64,000 bases of DNA from Cynocephalus volans (GCF_027409185.1 NC_084474.1:28644382-28708381), one strand, 5' to 3'; shown: positions 11,626-24,226, counted from the stretch's first letter. The notes: generated by a model from the letters alone, not told the origin. Numbers and translations are program-made.

Positions 11626-13474
11626 TGATGTATCTTTTATGTATCATGAGGTCCAATCAGAAGGGCAATAAATTAAGTGCTAATTCTCCTGTTCATGTTT
11701 AAGAAGGAGAATGTTAAGAGTTCCCACATATATTGAGGAGTTCCACATTCAAGTTCAATCTTTTCTGAAGTTTCCAACTTCCATTGGCACAAGGATCAGG
11801 GCAGAGTAGGGGAACCAGAGAGCAGCTAGCTACTGGAATTCAGCAAGATCATCTTCACATTGCTTGTCTGCCACGTCCTTCTATGTAAACCACACTCCTA
11901 TGCACTTACATTCTTGTCTCTCCACCTTCCTCAATAGCTTCTAGTGGTTAGACTTTCCACAGCAGAAGCTGAATCATTCCCTTGACAGAGTCTAGCCAAA
12001 GGAAAGCTGTGGCTAAAAGGTCTTTTCTTCACATCCAAGAAGGAAAGCTTCTTGGAGGAAGGGGCGGATTTAATATGATGGTGACAAGCTGATATTCTCT
12101 AATCCTTTCGTAAAACAGTCTCTAAAATAATAAAAATAAACATAATTATTTAGTCTCTTTTTCTTATGCTTGTCTCTCTAGTACATTCATATACAAGCAC
12201 AAGTCTCCCACTATGCCAAGTAGGAATAGTCATTTAGCATATATTCAGTCTATAAGATCTGTAATGAAGTTGTTAATTCTTTCAGCAAAGACATAGGAAG
12301 CACCGACTGTGGACTAAACATGTGATTAAATTTTTGTCTCCATTCACCCAGAATTCCAGAACTCTCCCTTTCCTTCTATATGCTGGTTGTGAACCATGGA
12401 TTATGGAATTAGCATTATTTTTTTTTACTGCTTTTTACTTTATCCATAAACATGGAAAAAAGTGATACAGCTGTCACACAAAATATTCCATATTGTTTCT
12501 CTCTGCTTTTTGCTCTTTTTCCCTCCCTCTCACACACATAGTGAAATGGAAAAACTGCCTAAAAACCAAGGAATATTATGTGAAAATAATTTTTTTCCAT
12601 CTTACAATACTTCCCAGTATGAGTCAAGTCACACTAGAGAATGGCCACCAGTTATTTTTTTTTTCCCCTCTTCACTGGCTATGCTCACCATGCAGAGGCA
12701 TGTTCAGATACTAATTTGAGATATTGTGAGAAAATTCTCCTCTTGAAGGATTTTACCACTACATTGAATATGTGCAAGGTATCGTTTTCAGAAATATTCC
12801 ACCAATTTATTTGCAGAGTTTAGAATTTCCTGGTGTAATATTGGAGGTAGAGAGATTGCCAAGCCTTGCCTATTTACTGTGTACCTTGTTTCCTCTCTCT
12901 ACATAAGCAGACATGTTCTACATGTGGTTTGATACTCCCAGTTATGTGAGGGAGGGTGGGAACACTGACAGCTGCTCAGAACTGCTGCAGGGGTAGACGG
13001 CTGGATGCAGGTGCACAGACTGTCTCAATTTGACAGGCTTTAAGGCTTGCATTATCTCTAGTGCTATCCAATATCCTATCCAATGAAGTCCTTAAAAACA
13101 ACAGAAGAAACACAGTTCTATATATTCACCAGGGCACATAGCACCAAAACATGGATAAAACATCTCTAATGTGTTATTTTTGTGATTTTTGTGATAACAG
13201 TGTCACAGCAGCTTAGAAATTAAATCATGCACCTGACATTATGGTACTTTGTTAGCTGTATGATTTTCTTTTTGCCTATATTCTGTATGCTACATAAAGA
13301 TTAGAACTCTTAAGTTTTTGCAACAATTTCTTGAGAATGGGATACAAGGAATAAGTAGTAACTGCTGGATGAATTACTCTTCTCATTACATTTTGAAACT
13401 GTAGAATTTTAGTGTACCTCTGATTTTGAGATTCTATCCTCAGTGTACAAAGATCTGAGGTTAGTTCCACTGTG
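11626..13474. other. Unassigned, no gene seen
   Basis: No recognisable repeat body, no long frame and no promoter signature. Short T-runs lie near 12418 and 12652. Confidence 0.5.
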
Positions 13475-13640
13475 TTACTAACTAGCTAGACCATGCAAGT
13501 CACGTGACTTTTCTGAATCTCCATTTCCCTGGCTTTAATTAAAATTAATAATCCCTACCTGGAAGTTATCACAAGGTTTTGAGGATAAGATAAGAATGCA
13601 TGTGAAGGTAGTTTGGAAATGACTATTAGAGGCAGGCAAG
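13475..13640 (-). mobile_element. MIR SINE relic
   Basis: Antisense MIR order is kept: 'gcaagtcacgtgactt', 'gaatctccatttccc', 'aataatccctacct', 'ttttgaggataagataa'. Diverged, partial, no coding role. Confidence 0.7.
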
Positions 13641-13687
13641 AAAACTTACCTCTCCTCCCTGCCAGGTTCTAACCTAGAGAAAGAATA

Positions 13688-13773
13688 ATGAGGGGCCTTC
13701 AAAAAGTTCATGGAAGGTTTGTATTATCTTTAAGTTCCATTTTTTTTTCATGAACTTTTTGAAGTACTCTCAT
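13688..13773 (-). mobile_element. Mariner-type MITE (MADE2/Hsmar2-like), copy 1
   Basis: 86-bp palindrome-like element. The left end is atgaggggccttcaaaaagt and the right end, read in reverse, is atgagagtacttcaaaaagt. It is bracketed by TA dinucleotides (13686-13687 and 13774-13775), the mariner target duplication. The short core 'gtattatctttaagttcc' is shared in reverse with copy 2. The family name is from memory. The long inverted repeats would fold into a hairpin if transcribed. Confidence 0.85.
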
Positions 13774-13775
13774 TA

Positions 13776-15689
13776 GTCAAATTGGGGCCCAAGGTATCAC
13801 CTTTTTAGGCAAAGAAGTAGCCAATAGAATTCAGGGATCTGTGAAATATAGATTGGAGAATGTGGCTTAGACCTGAGGCCAAAATTTGGTGTCCTCCCTT
13901 CCCTGTTCAAATAAAAACCTCTGTATTTGCAACATGAGCTGATTCTGCTGTGTAGCCTTTCAGTCTACCTACTGTAATTTCAAGGACTGCTTCTGGAAGG
14001 CAGGAGGATCTAGAACCCAGAGAGAACAGCAAGTCTCCCTACTGAACAGAGCAGGCCATCCCAAGTTTGGTTAGTACTCAGAGACAGGAAGTGCAAAGGC
14101 ATGACCAAGGAAGGAGAAGGATCTTACCGCATGATCACAGGACTACCAAAGAGTACTAGATTTCATGCTGCAGGTAAGCAGTAACCTGCAATCCTGTCAA
14201 GTAGGGAAACAGTCTCTTGTGGAAGTCAGGCCCTCACCAAGCAGATTAGCTCCCCCACTCCTGTGGGGAGGAACAAGTAAAGGGAGAAAGAGACTGGAAG
14301 CGTTGCCTTCATCACTTTCCAGAGTGAGGAAGAGATTGGAAGTTTTCCCCTTTATGTATGGTTTTATGAAGGAGAGCAAGAGTCCGTCCTCCCACCCCAC
14401 CGTGACAATGAGGTGTAAAAATGGATTAGGGTTTGCCTTTATGGGGTTTGTCTTTATGAAAAGTCCAAGGAAATTGATTATATAAGGTATGCTAGAGGTC
14501 GCTTCAATAGTCCTCTCATCTTACAGGAAGAAGGGGTCAAGGGCAGGTTGGTGACTGGCCCAGCTATCTGAGTCATTTGAAGAGCCCTCAGAAAGAAGAG
14601 TGGGCCCAGAAAACATGACCCTCACCAGGGATGGTAGGACTTCGGTGGAGGAGCTCTTGGAACTCTGGGGAGCAGGGGAGTGTGCTCACAAACAGGAGAG
14701 GGGAGAACAGAATGAATGTCGAGGAAATGATGGTCATAACTTCTTTAAAGACACTTTCTGAGAATACTAAATTACAGCTATGATTTAGATGATCAAAATA
14801 AAATCAAGTCATGAACATGATTTTATCTGTATAAAGAAAGAATAAAAGTATGACTTTTTCACTGCCCTTCAGAGATTTATTTTCGTCTCTGTAGTATCTA
14901 CCCTCCAGTTCTTATGATGGAAACAGTACTCAGGGTTCCATGTGGGAAGCACCACTGTCAGTCCACATGGTAAAGAGCGGCTGACCCACTCCCAAGGCTC
15001 ATGGCTGGTCTGCCGCCCTCAAACCTGGCCACTCAGAACATTTTATTTCCCAACTACAGAAGCTGGTTCAGGGAAGGACATGTGACCCAACCCAAGCAAA
15101 TGGCACTCTTTACTGGACCTCTTGGAAATGAAAATTCCCTTTGCTGGATAAATTGCAGCAGAGAAGGTATAACATAAATGTAGAATTGCGGTTGGTCATC
15201 TTTCCTTCTTATCACCATGAGGAGGGGGTTGGCTTTAGAATAAAGCCAGTCCAGAGGAAAATGAACTGAAAGATGGAGAGAAATATATTTATTGTGATAT
15301 ATTTGAGCATTTTGATGAGGTATGTCCAAGGTCAGCATCAAACTACAATTTTTAGTTACACGGGCCAGTAAACTTCATATTCTCCTTTGTTTAAAGTAGT
15401 TTAAGTAAGGTTTTCATAACTTGTCAAAAGAATCTTCACTAATATACTTTCTCATTCTCTTTAGAGCCGCTGATAAAAGATATTACCTGTCAGTAACATT
15501 TCTCTTTTCTTCTTTCCCTCCTTTCTGCTCTTTATTCACCTAAACATATCCTAACCTGATTAATAAAGCAGAAATTCATATCCTGTTTATCAAAAAGTCA
15601 AGAAACTGTTCTATTTTCCCACAATATTTTTTTACCCAAGACTCTTTAGGCTCATAGTGTGGTAATATCACAAGAGAAAGTATTTTTGC
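13776..15689. other. Unassigned, no gene seen
   Basis: Non-repetitive by eye. The open frames here (14165-14485 on plus, 15054-15341 on minus) show no domain-like composition and no splice or promoter context that I can support. Confidence 0.5.
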
Positions 15690-15990
15690 AATAATTTATT
15701 CCTGTATAAATACCCTAAAACTTTGTGGCTTATAGCAACGAATATTTAAGCATATCCTATAACGTTGTCTGCCAGGAATTTTGCCAGGGATCAGGTGGAT
15801 TTTTTTTTTCTCCACATGGCATCAACAGGGGTCACTTGGAGACATTCATTCAGCTGGTTGCTGGACCGATCTGAACAGTCCAAGACAGCTATGCCTGCCA
15901 TCTTGGCAGGGGTGGCTGTGTCCAACTGGAGCCCTTTCCCATTTGGTCTCAGGACTTCATGAGAGATTAGTCCAAGAGACCTTGGTTGTA
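15690..15990 (-). mobile_element. MLT1-like MaLR LTR fragment
   Basis: The antisense MLT1-type terminal region is recognisable: 'ctaaaactttgtggcttatagcaac', 'gccaggaattttgccaggg', 'cagctggttgctgga', 'caagacagctatgcctgccatcttgg'. It is the counterpart of the end of the sense LTR at 52520-53017 ('ttgttacacagcaatagatagc'). Boundaries are approximate. Confidence 0.6.
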
Positions 15991-16214
15991 AATTCAAGAC
16001 TTATAATCTAGACTCGGAAGTCTCAGGATGTCATTTCCACCTCATTTTATGAGTCAAGCAAGTTACTAAAGTCGACCCAGATTAAGGGGGAAAGGAATTA
16101 GACAATTCAACTTTATCTTTCAATGAGAATATGAGTAGCAAACTATATTCATAGCTATCTTTAATTTACCACAAGATGAAATAATTCAGTTGAAAGAGTT
16201 TGAGCTTAGGGGTT

Positions 16215-16395
16215 AGACAATCCTGTCTGATAAAGGCTTCACCGCTCCCTAGCTGTGATTCCTTAATCTCAATTTATAAAGTAGGAGATAGTAATACCTC
16301 TGTCATTGAATTTTGAGAGTCAAGTGAAATTTTTTTGTGAAGGGCTCTAAGACAATGCCTGGTACATAGTAGTCACTTAGTAAATTGTAGTTTGA
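16215..16395 (-). mobile_element. MIR SINE relic
   Basis: Antisense MIR with 'gctccctagctgtgattcctt', 'aatctcaatttataaagtagg', 'atagtaatacctctgtcat', 'caatgcctggtacatagtag'. The order matches the MIR consensus. Confidence 0.82.
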
Positions 16396-16506
16396 TTTCT
16401 CTAAAGAGATTTATCTTTCAATTATATATATTCCCTTTCTGCCAAGTGTAGAGCTCCTCTCAGTTGTAAAAGATTATTAAGTATGCTGAGGTTTTATCTC
16501 CATCTG

Positions 16507-16909
16507 TGCATTACTCTGTTTCTATTTCTTATAACAGGGTAAATAAATTACGCTGGAATTGGGTAATTTGTGAAGAAAACAAAATTTATTGCTTACAATT
16601 TCAGAGGCTGGGAAGTCCAAAGTCCAGGAAACACATCTGGTGAAGGCCTTGTTAGTGGTGACAGTGATGCATGGGTTTCACATGGCAGAATGGGAGCAGA
16701 GAAAGAGAGAGCTCCTTTTGTGCTCTCCTTTTGAAGCCCTCAGAACCCCACCTGTGACCATCATTAAACAATTTGCTATGGCAGGGTCCTCACATCTAAT
16801 CACCTCTTCAAGGTCCCACCTTTCAATTATCATGGTAGGATTTCCACCCTCAATAGTTATAGTGGGGATTAAGCTCCAATGACTTTGGGGAGCCATTCAA
16901 TCCACTGCA
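16507..16909 (-). mobile_element. Solo MaLR-type LTR with perfect 5-bp TSD
   Basis: About 403 bp starting tg and ending ca, flanked on both sides by atctg (16502-16506 and 16910-16914). Read in reverse it runs from 'tgcagtggattgaatg' through 'aattgaaaggtgggacc' and 'gtgtttcctggactttgg' to 'aaacagagtaatgca', an MST/MLT1-like non-autonomous ERVL LTR. There is no internal region, so it is a solo LTR. Related copies lie at 42690-42883 and 45289-45695. Confidence 0.85.
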
Positions 16910-16914
16910 ATCTG

Positions 16915-18017
16915 TTAACACTCACTGTGTGGAGGCATTTTGGGTGGCCAGAAGCTAATTTGTGAAATCTAGCTGCCTCTTCTTGGTTCCAGGGCTAAAT
17001 TATTGCTGCTAACAATTTTCAGATTGTTTCCAAATATTATCAATATACCTGGGGCCAGAATCACTTAATTTGTAGAGGAATAGGGTCATCAAAATGTGAT
17101 AAATTCATCATCTTTCTGCAGGACTACAGTTCTCTTTCAGCACAAGGTTTCTCAGTTCACCACTGCCTTTGTCACAGACTATACACAGATCAGGGCTGAG
17201 CATGGTTCAGCCATGAGCTCTCACTGAAAGGTATTAGAAAATCCAGTTGATAGCTCTGTCATCCATATGTGATGAAATTTCATCTATGACATCTAGGATC
17301 CCCAGTCAGCCTCAGAATTCCCTTGGTATTGACATCCCTGCAAAGAGGTTGTTCTACACTTGTGAAGTCCCGTCCTCTTAAGCCACATGCCCCCCTCTCT
17401 TTGTGTCATTCTAATCATAATACATTGGCAGTACACGCTGGCTGCTTGGGATGGAAATAAATTTTATGGTTCTATCATAATGGGAAAAACGAAGAGACGT
17501 GCATAATACTCATACTTGGAATGACTAGACTCTGGAAACCATTATTGTTATATCCACAGCCAAGTCTGTGGGTTTGTACTTGGCATAGACATTCCTAAGT
17601 GTTACTGCTGAAAGTTATGTGCAGGCGGTGTTGCTAATGAATTATGAGTCTTCTGTAGTATAAGGCTTAGCATTTCGTTCAGTGTTTTACATAAAATTGC
17701 TGAAAAGTGTCATGTGTAGTATATGGGTCTTGACATCATTTTTCAGTTGCTTGAGAAAGAGTGTCTTTTAAATGTTCCCCATTTAAAGTTTTGTAAAATA
17801 GTAATGCTTTTATTTTCTTTGCCTCTTAAGATATTTGTGTTTTTACTTCTTTAAGTCATCTCATGTTGCAATGTTGAGGCAATCCGGAATGTGGGCTTGT
17901 GAATTCTGCCTTGAACAGCTGTCCAGCTGGGAGTCCTGTGCAGATAACATGCTCCACTGCTGTGGGAAAATAGAAACTCCTCTCACCACTAATGGCCCCT
18001 ATGGATTCAATAGATTC
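16915..18017. other. Unassigned, no gene seen
   Basis: Apparently non-repetitive mixed-composition DNA with no supported gene. Confidence 0.5.
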
Positions 18018-18035
18018 AAAGAAAAAAGATTTAAC

Positions 18036-18347
18036 GGGCCGGCCCCGAGGCGCACTCGGGAGAGAGCGGCACTGGGAGCACAGTGGCGCTCCCACCGCTG
18101 GTTCGGATCCTATATAGGGATGGCCGGTGTGCTCACTGGTTGAGATGGCCGGTGTGCTCACTGGCTGAGCGCGGTCACGAAAAAATGGGCCGAGCCTGTG
18201 GCGCACTCGGTAGAGTGCTGCGCTGGGAGCGCGGCGACGCTCCCGCCGCGGGTTCGGATCCTATATAGGAATGACCGGTGCACTCACTGGCTGAGTGCCG
18301 GTCACGAAAAAACGACAAAAAAAAAAAAAAAAAAAAAAAAAAGGACA
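18036..18347 (+). mobile_element. Dimeric tRNA-derived SINE (CYN-like, colugo)
   Basis: Two head-to-tail tRNA-related units. Unit 1 is 18036-18186, with A-box-like sequence at 18047-18059 and B box ggttcggatcc at 18100-18110. Unit 2 begins at 18187, with its A-box-like sequence at 18199-18210 and B box at 18251-18261. Each unit continues into 'tatatagg(g/a)atg(g/a)ccggtg' and a 'cactggctgag...ggtcacgaaaaa' linker, and the element ends in a long A-run (about 18315-18342). It is flanked by an exact 18-bp TSD, aaagaaaaaagatttaac (18018-18035 and 18348-18365). Such SINEs are copied by the L1 machinery. The match to colugo tRNA-Ile-derived CYN SINEs is from memory. Unit 1 carries a 25-bp tandem duplication (18120-18144 and 18145-18169). 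Confidence 0.92.
18199..18261 (+). promoter_or_regulatory. Internal RNA polymerase III promoter of SINE unit 2
   Basis: tggcgcactcgg (A-box-like) and ggttcggatcc (B box) sit about 40 bases apart, as in a tRNA gene. The B box fits the consensus GGTTCRANNCC except at one position. Unit 1 has an equivalent pair. Whether this copy is transcribed cannot be told from sequence. Confidence 0.6.
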
Positions 18348-18365
18348 AAAGAAAAAAGATTTAAC

Positions 18366-21300
18366 CATTTAATTATTGCTATTGAAAGTCCACTCTATTT
18401 CTTTGAAAGATGTTTTAAGTCTTTGAAAGAAGAAGGAGAAAGAAAGATGATAAATAATTATTATTTTTAAAATTAATGATAATGCCAATTAGATCTATAA
18501 TATATTATGACACAATATATATATCTCCTTTAACTTACTTCAAATTTTAAGATTAATATAGGTAAGAACATAGCTTTAAGAAGGCATATGTTAGGTTGAA
18601 AATTATACCCATTTATCCACTGATATATTACCAAATTATTTTTCAGGTAATTCAGGCATTAAACTAAATTTCTAGGAAGAAAAAAAATCCAGTGTGTTCT
18701 ACCTCAGTAAGTGCTTCGCAATAACTATTTAGCCATTTGGACCGTGTTTACTCCAGTGATGTATGGCTGTAGTAAGACCTTCTCTTATTCTCTTATATGG
18801 AAATGTTGATTGGATAATATTTGTACACTGCTTTGAATTCCTCCAAAATATATACATTTTGCTCCCCAAATTCAACTATATGTGCTAAATAAGTCTTATA
18901 AAACAAATACAATAAAATAATTTTCCTTTACAATTACTTGAAAACAACACAATTACTGAATATACCATGAGTCCTGTTAACTAAAATACTGCTTTTCCAC
19001 TTTATCAACTTTCCATCTTTCCACTTATTTATTTATTTATTGGTTTGGGTACATTTTATCACACAGACATACTAAATATTTATACACTGACAGAAAAACA
19101 GTCAGACTGAACCAATTAAAGCAAGCAAAGGAAATAATTAGCTGAGAAAATCTGTGGTGGTTTACGGATGAGACAGCATGTACAGTATCTCACCATAATG
19201 TCTCACATTATCATTACTCACAGACTTACTACTTTATTAATGAGTGACAACAGCAAATCTGGAAAACATCTGTCTTGAAAAAGAACACTAACTGCGCTCA
19301 ACTTAAAAAATGTTGTTCGGCTATTACTGTATAGAAGCCATGTGTATCATATTGTGGTACGAGATGTCTTGGTTGCAAGAAATTAATATTCTCATGTTTG
19401 ATTTCAGATTGCCTAGAACAGGATCCAGGCATAATTCAAATCATTGTAAAGCCACAGTTGGAATAAAGAACGTGATTTATTATTAGCAAATATTCATTAC
19501 TGCTACTCAGTTCCCCACAACCATTATGAATGAGGGAAGGAAATTTAGCAAACTATTTTGCGATTTTGTACCATCAAAAAGGAAAATCTGCAATATAAAA
19601 GAAAATCTGAAAATAGCCATTCATTTGTGTAGCTGACCTTTTCAATTGGCAGCGTGTTTTGGCTGCACAGTTAAAATATACCCTTTAAATCTCATTACCA
19701 GAAGAGCAGCTGCAATCAGAATAAGCTTATCAACATCCCCACCAGTGTTTCTATCATGGACAAGCATATTCTTCCTTTCCTCTCATTAACAACTGATGGG
19801 TGTTTGGAAAATGAAAAAAATGACATTTTTGGAAGAAAGAACAAGAAACTATCAGTATCAACTTGTGTATTGAATTGATCTCCGTAACTTTTCCAAGTAG
19901 GCATGAAAGTTAAAAGTAGCTGTTCATTCATTTTTATTTCTCCGTAAAGTGGGAGCTCAGCTCATAGTAGATAAACTGGTTTTGCACTTGAAATATATGT
20001 TATTATTGTACTGGTAGTGTATTTTTAATTTCTAAAGTGTTGCAAAAGCATGGAGTTTTGCAAAATGTTAATAACTTTTCTGGCTTGGAAGATAAATTCA
20101 GTCATGGAAAAGAATTTGTTTCCGGACTATCTCAGATATTTGTCATCATCTTTTTATTTTATTTTATTTTTTCATTTCAGTAGTGATGCATTATTATTAC
20201 AGAGTGTGAAAATTTTCATTGAAGAGTGACTTTATCCAAGACATTATCTAATAGAACAGCTGGTACCCATGTTCAGATTGACCCTGAACCATAGAAAAGT
20301 TTTCAATCCTCGCAGACTTTTGACTTGCCTTTGTCAGAAAGAGAGCAGAGTCTGAGTTATTTATGTTAACAACTTAGCTCATCATCTATTGTTAGATTAA
20401 AATAATTCATATAATCTGAAGATAGAGATCTTTCTATAAACCAACTAGGTTGGAAATTACACATTTGGTTTAATGCCAAGCATTTTTTAACTATACAGAA
20501 TGCTTTTAAATCTTGCAGTTTATAATTTTATTTATATATCTGTTTTTAGATAATTCTGCTGTTTAGCTCAAAGCATGAACAGATTTGAATGTTTAATCTT
20601 GTTAGTTCCAGAAGACAACTTAGCAGTGTAAAGTGAGGATTCAGCCAAGTTTGATGGTTGCTTGTGAATGCTTCTGACTCTGACCAGAATTATATATGGT
20701 TCACAGTTGTATTTTGCATGCAGATGCATTATGGGAAAGTAACCCACCGTTGAAGTCACACAAGTCCTCTGCTTCAAGTCCTTCAGTTAAATAGTAAGAA
20801 GTCAACAGTGCTGTATTTTTAAAAAATATTTCTCATATTTCTTATTCTCATTCTGTAGGAATGCATTCTAATCCAAGGACACATTCTCATACATTCATTA
20901 ATCCTTGTGCTCCAAAATGATTCACATGAAAACTCAAAATCAGATGGTTTCATGTGTTCCAACTTAGGTTTTGCTAAAACAGGCATCATCCTTGAACTGT
21001 CATCTGCTGAGGTATTGAATTCCCTGTTTCACTCAATTACATGATCTTAAGAATGTGGCCATTTGCCGTTTCTATTTCAACTTTGAACACATGTTTTTGC
21101 ATCTAACTGTTCAGCTTTAGGAATCCCTCAGTAATAAATGACCTACTGGAGGAAAGAGTAAATAATTTAAGGAGCTACCTAAATAATACATAAAAATGTT
21201 GTTTATACTTAAAAATAAAGTATTATTAATGCAATCTATGACTGATTTTTAACTCTTTAAAGAATATTACTATAATATCTGAGACACAAATGAATTGTTT

Positions 21301-21555
21301 AAAGAGTAAAATATTCTTTTACTTGTAAGGAGAATTTTTGTTTATTGACTAATATAATCAGGGTGATATTTTGATATAAAACCAGTTGTCATATTCTTCT
21401 AATTTAAAACAGGAACTTGCTATGGAATATTTCATTGTACAAAATTTATTTTCACTTGTGTATATTGTGTTACTCAGTTTTCTTCTAAAAATGAAGTGGA
21501 TGTTTGTTTCAAATATTTATAATTAAATGATTAAGTTAAACACATATTCGTCTCC
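18366..21555. other. Long unassigned AT-rich block, no gene seen
   Basis: About 3.2 kb with no recognisable transposon, which is unusual for this window. Only short simple runs appear (tttatttattt near 19027, ttttattttatttt near 20152). No supported exon. Possible conserved non-coding DNA. Confidence 0.5.
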
Positions 21556-21560
21556 TCTGT

Positions 21561-21676
21561 TAGACTAAAAGCTCATTGAGGGCACGGTTTGTGTCCTATT
21601 CATTCCTGAGATGCAGAGATGAATAGGACAGTGTTTGGCATATAGTAGGTCTTTATTAAATGTTACTGAATCGATC
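21561..21676 (+). mobile_element. L2/MIR-type 3' tail relic
   Basis: 'tagactaaaagctcattgag', 'gggcacggtttgtgtcc', 'cagtgtttggcatatagtag', 'tctttattaaatgttactga' follow the well-known L2 3' end order. Confidence 0.78.
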
Positions 21677-22075
21677 TGAAACTTTGTTTTTGTCAGATGT
21701 AAACCACCTATTTTATCTTTAACCATTCTACCTTTGACTAAAGAATAAAATATAAGATTATACCAACATTTATTCTATACCTTTTTAACTATTTAGATAA
21801 ATTTTACATAGTCTTATCATTTGATCCTTTTGGCATTGTGGGTGTGATAAGTCTTATCAGTTGACTTTCCTTGTTTGAAGTCACACTCCTGATTAGTTAA
21901 TTATATAGCAGAAAGTAGAAACTAGTTTTTTTTTTAATTGTAGGCCCTTTAATGTATACTTATTTGCTGTTTTATGAGAAATATTATGTGAGATGTGTCT
22001 AATCACCTTTTTATAGAGAAATGCTTCTGATTTTAGCTTGGAGATGAAGAGAGCTGAAAAGACCATCACTCCCAC
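21677..22075. other. Unassigned, no gene seen
   Basis: AT-rich, with no recognisable element. The boundary with the following L1M is approximate. Confidence 0.4.
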
Positions 22076-22928
22076 CCTAAAAATAACAACAAGCTGATGA
22101 GTTAGAATTAATCAGTTTTCTTGAGCCCATGAGAGAACTGAAGTTGCAGGGCAAACAACTGCCCTAAAATCTGGGGAGAGACAAGTGCCTGCAAAAATGT
22201 TGTCAAATTTCATGTAAACCATTAAGAAGATTCAGCTAGAAATTTTTAATGAATTGCTAAAAGCTGAGTGTAGCTGTAAAGTCCCGGGGGGGGCTGCAGA
22301 CATGTGTGTGTGTAGGGGTTACATCCTCTTACAGGATATTCCTGTAAGAACTCAGTTACAGAGAAGACTGGGAAGAGGCCTAAGAAAACTTGCCCTGTGA
22401 CACTGGCTGGAGCAAAGGAACAGAAGCCACTGCTGTGACACAGCCAGACTCACCTTCTGTATCATATCAAAGGAACAAAAGCCTTAATATTCAGGGAGAA
22501 GAGGACAAAACTACAGACTGAGGCCTCTGGGAGAAGGGGTGGGAATATGTACTAGCCCAGCATTACCTCTGGAGAAGGAGTAGAAATACTTGTGAATGTC
22601 ACAGCTCAAAGGCTCAGGTTCACACTGCCTGCCTAAACCTGAGGATTAATAAGAACACAGAGTATACATCCTTCCCCTACTCACCACCTCCATTACCCAA
22701 CCAAGTGTCAAATAAAATTAAGAGTGGGATACAGCGGAAAGAGCTGCAAGAGACAGATTCCCTGTTGCAGAAAAGAAAAACCCAAGCCAGGTGGGGAGAT
22801 AGAAACTCAAAGCCAAGTAGAAAGCAAACTTCAAACCCAGCCCTACTCCTGACTAGATTAACACAAACCCCTACACTGAAGACCTAGCAGAAGGAAAAGT
22901 GTGCTCCTCTCTAAGGATAAAAAACATT

Positions 22929-23300
22929 TGTCTTAGGTTAGCCTGCTATAACAAAATACAGCACACATTTATTTCTAACAGTTCTGGAGGATGGAAGTCT
23001 AAGATCAGGGTGCCAGCATGGTTGAGTTCTTGGTGAGGGCTCTGTTCCTGACCTATAGATGGTTGCTTTCTTCCCATATCCTCACATATTTCCAGAGAGA
23101 GTGGGGAGAGTGCCAGAGTGGGCACACACAGGCTCTCCGGTAACTTCTCATAAGGGCACTAATCCCAGCATGAAAGCGTCACTGTCACGATCTCATCTAA
23201 ACCTAATCACCTCCCCAAAGCTCCACCTCCTAAATATAATCACATTAGGGGTTAGAGTTTCAACATATGAATTTTGTGGACATATATTCAGTCCATAACA
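22929..23300 (-). mobile_element. MLT1A/MSTD-like solo LTR
   Basis: A 372-bp antisense LTR from 'tgtcttaggttagcctgcta' to 'cagtccataaca', with 'ggaggatggaagtctaagat', 'ctcataagggcactaatccc' and 'cacattaggggttagagttt' in MLT1A order. Flanks acatt (22924-22928) and atatt (23301-23305) are a 4/5 match to a 5-bp TSD. It is inserted into the L1M/HAL1-like element. Confidence 0.85.
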
Positions 23301-24226
23301 ATATTTATCTCAATATCTATTAAAGTCTTCTATAACATGGCCAACTTAAAACAAAAAGTTTATGAGACCTACAAAGAGGCAAGAAAAACCACAGTCTAAA
23401 GTGACAGAAGAGTCAACAGTGCCAGTCTAAGATATGACCTAGATGTTGGAACTATCAGATGGGGAATTTAAAATAGCTATGGTTAATATGTTAAAGGCTT
23501 TAGTGGAAAAAGTAGACTGCATGCATGATCAGGTATATACTTGGAGTACAGACATGGAAACTGTAAAAAGAAACATATTCTAGAAAAGAATAATGTAGTT
23601 AGAGAGATAAAGAATACCTTCAGCAGTTTCAGCAGTAGATTTGAATTTGACATAGTAGAAGAAAGAGCCCGTGAGCTTGAAGATTGAGATAGATCTATTA
23701 AAATCACTCAAAGTAAAACGGGGGGGGGAGGGGAAGAGTGATACAAAAACAGAATAGAAGATTCAAGAACTGCAGGACAATATCAAATGATCTAATATAT
23801 GCAGGAGAACAAAGGGAGAAGAGAGCAGAAAAATATTTGAAGAAATAATAAATAAGAATTTTCCCAAAACCCAGCACCTATGGACATCATATTCAAAACT
23901 TCTAAAAACTATCAAAGACTGAGAAAAGTTTGAAGGCACTCAGAGAAAAAAATGACACATTATGTAAATGTAAGGACAAAGAATTTCATTAGAAACCAAG
24001 TAAACAAGTAATGAAATAATGTCTTTAAAGTGCTGCAAGGAAAAAACAGACAAACAAAAAGAATTACATACAGGAAAAATATCCTTTGAGGGTGAAGCAG
24101 AAATAAAAACTTTCTCAGAGAGACAAAAACCAAGGTAATTTATTACCACAGACCAACTCTATAAAGAAATGTTAAAAGAAATTCTATAGGTGGAGTAAAT
24201 ATGATGTAGTCAGAAACTTGGATTTA

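Noticed and set aside
14165..14485. 106-codon plus-strand frame
   Set aside because: An opposing minus-strand frame covers the same bases. No domain or gene context.
18036..18347. Possible tRNA genes, because A and B boxes are present twice
   Set aside because: The units are diverged from tRNA, are joined by a SINE linker, end in an A-run and carry a TSD. It is a SINE, not a tRNA gene.
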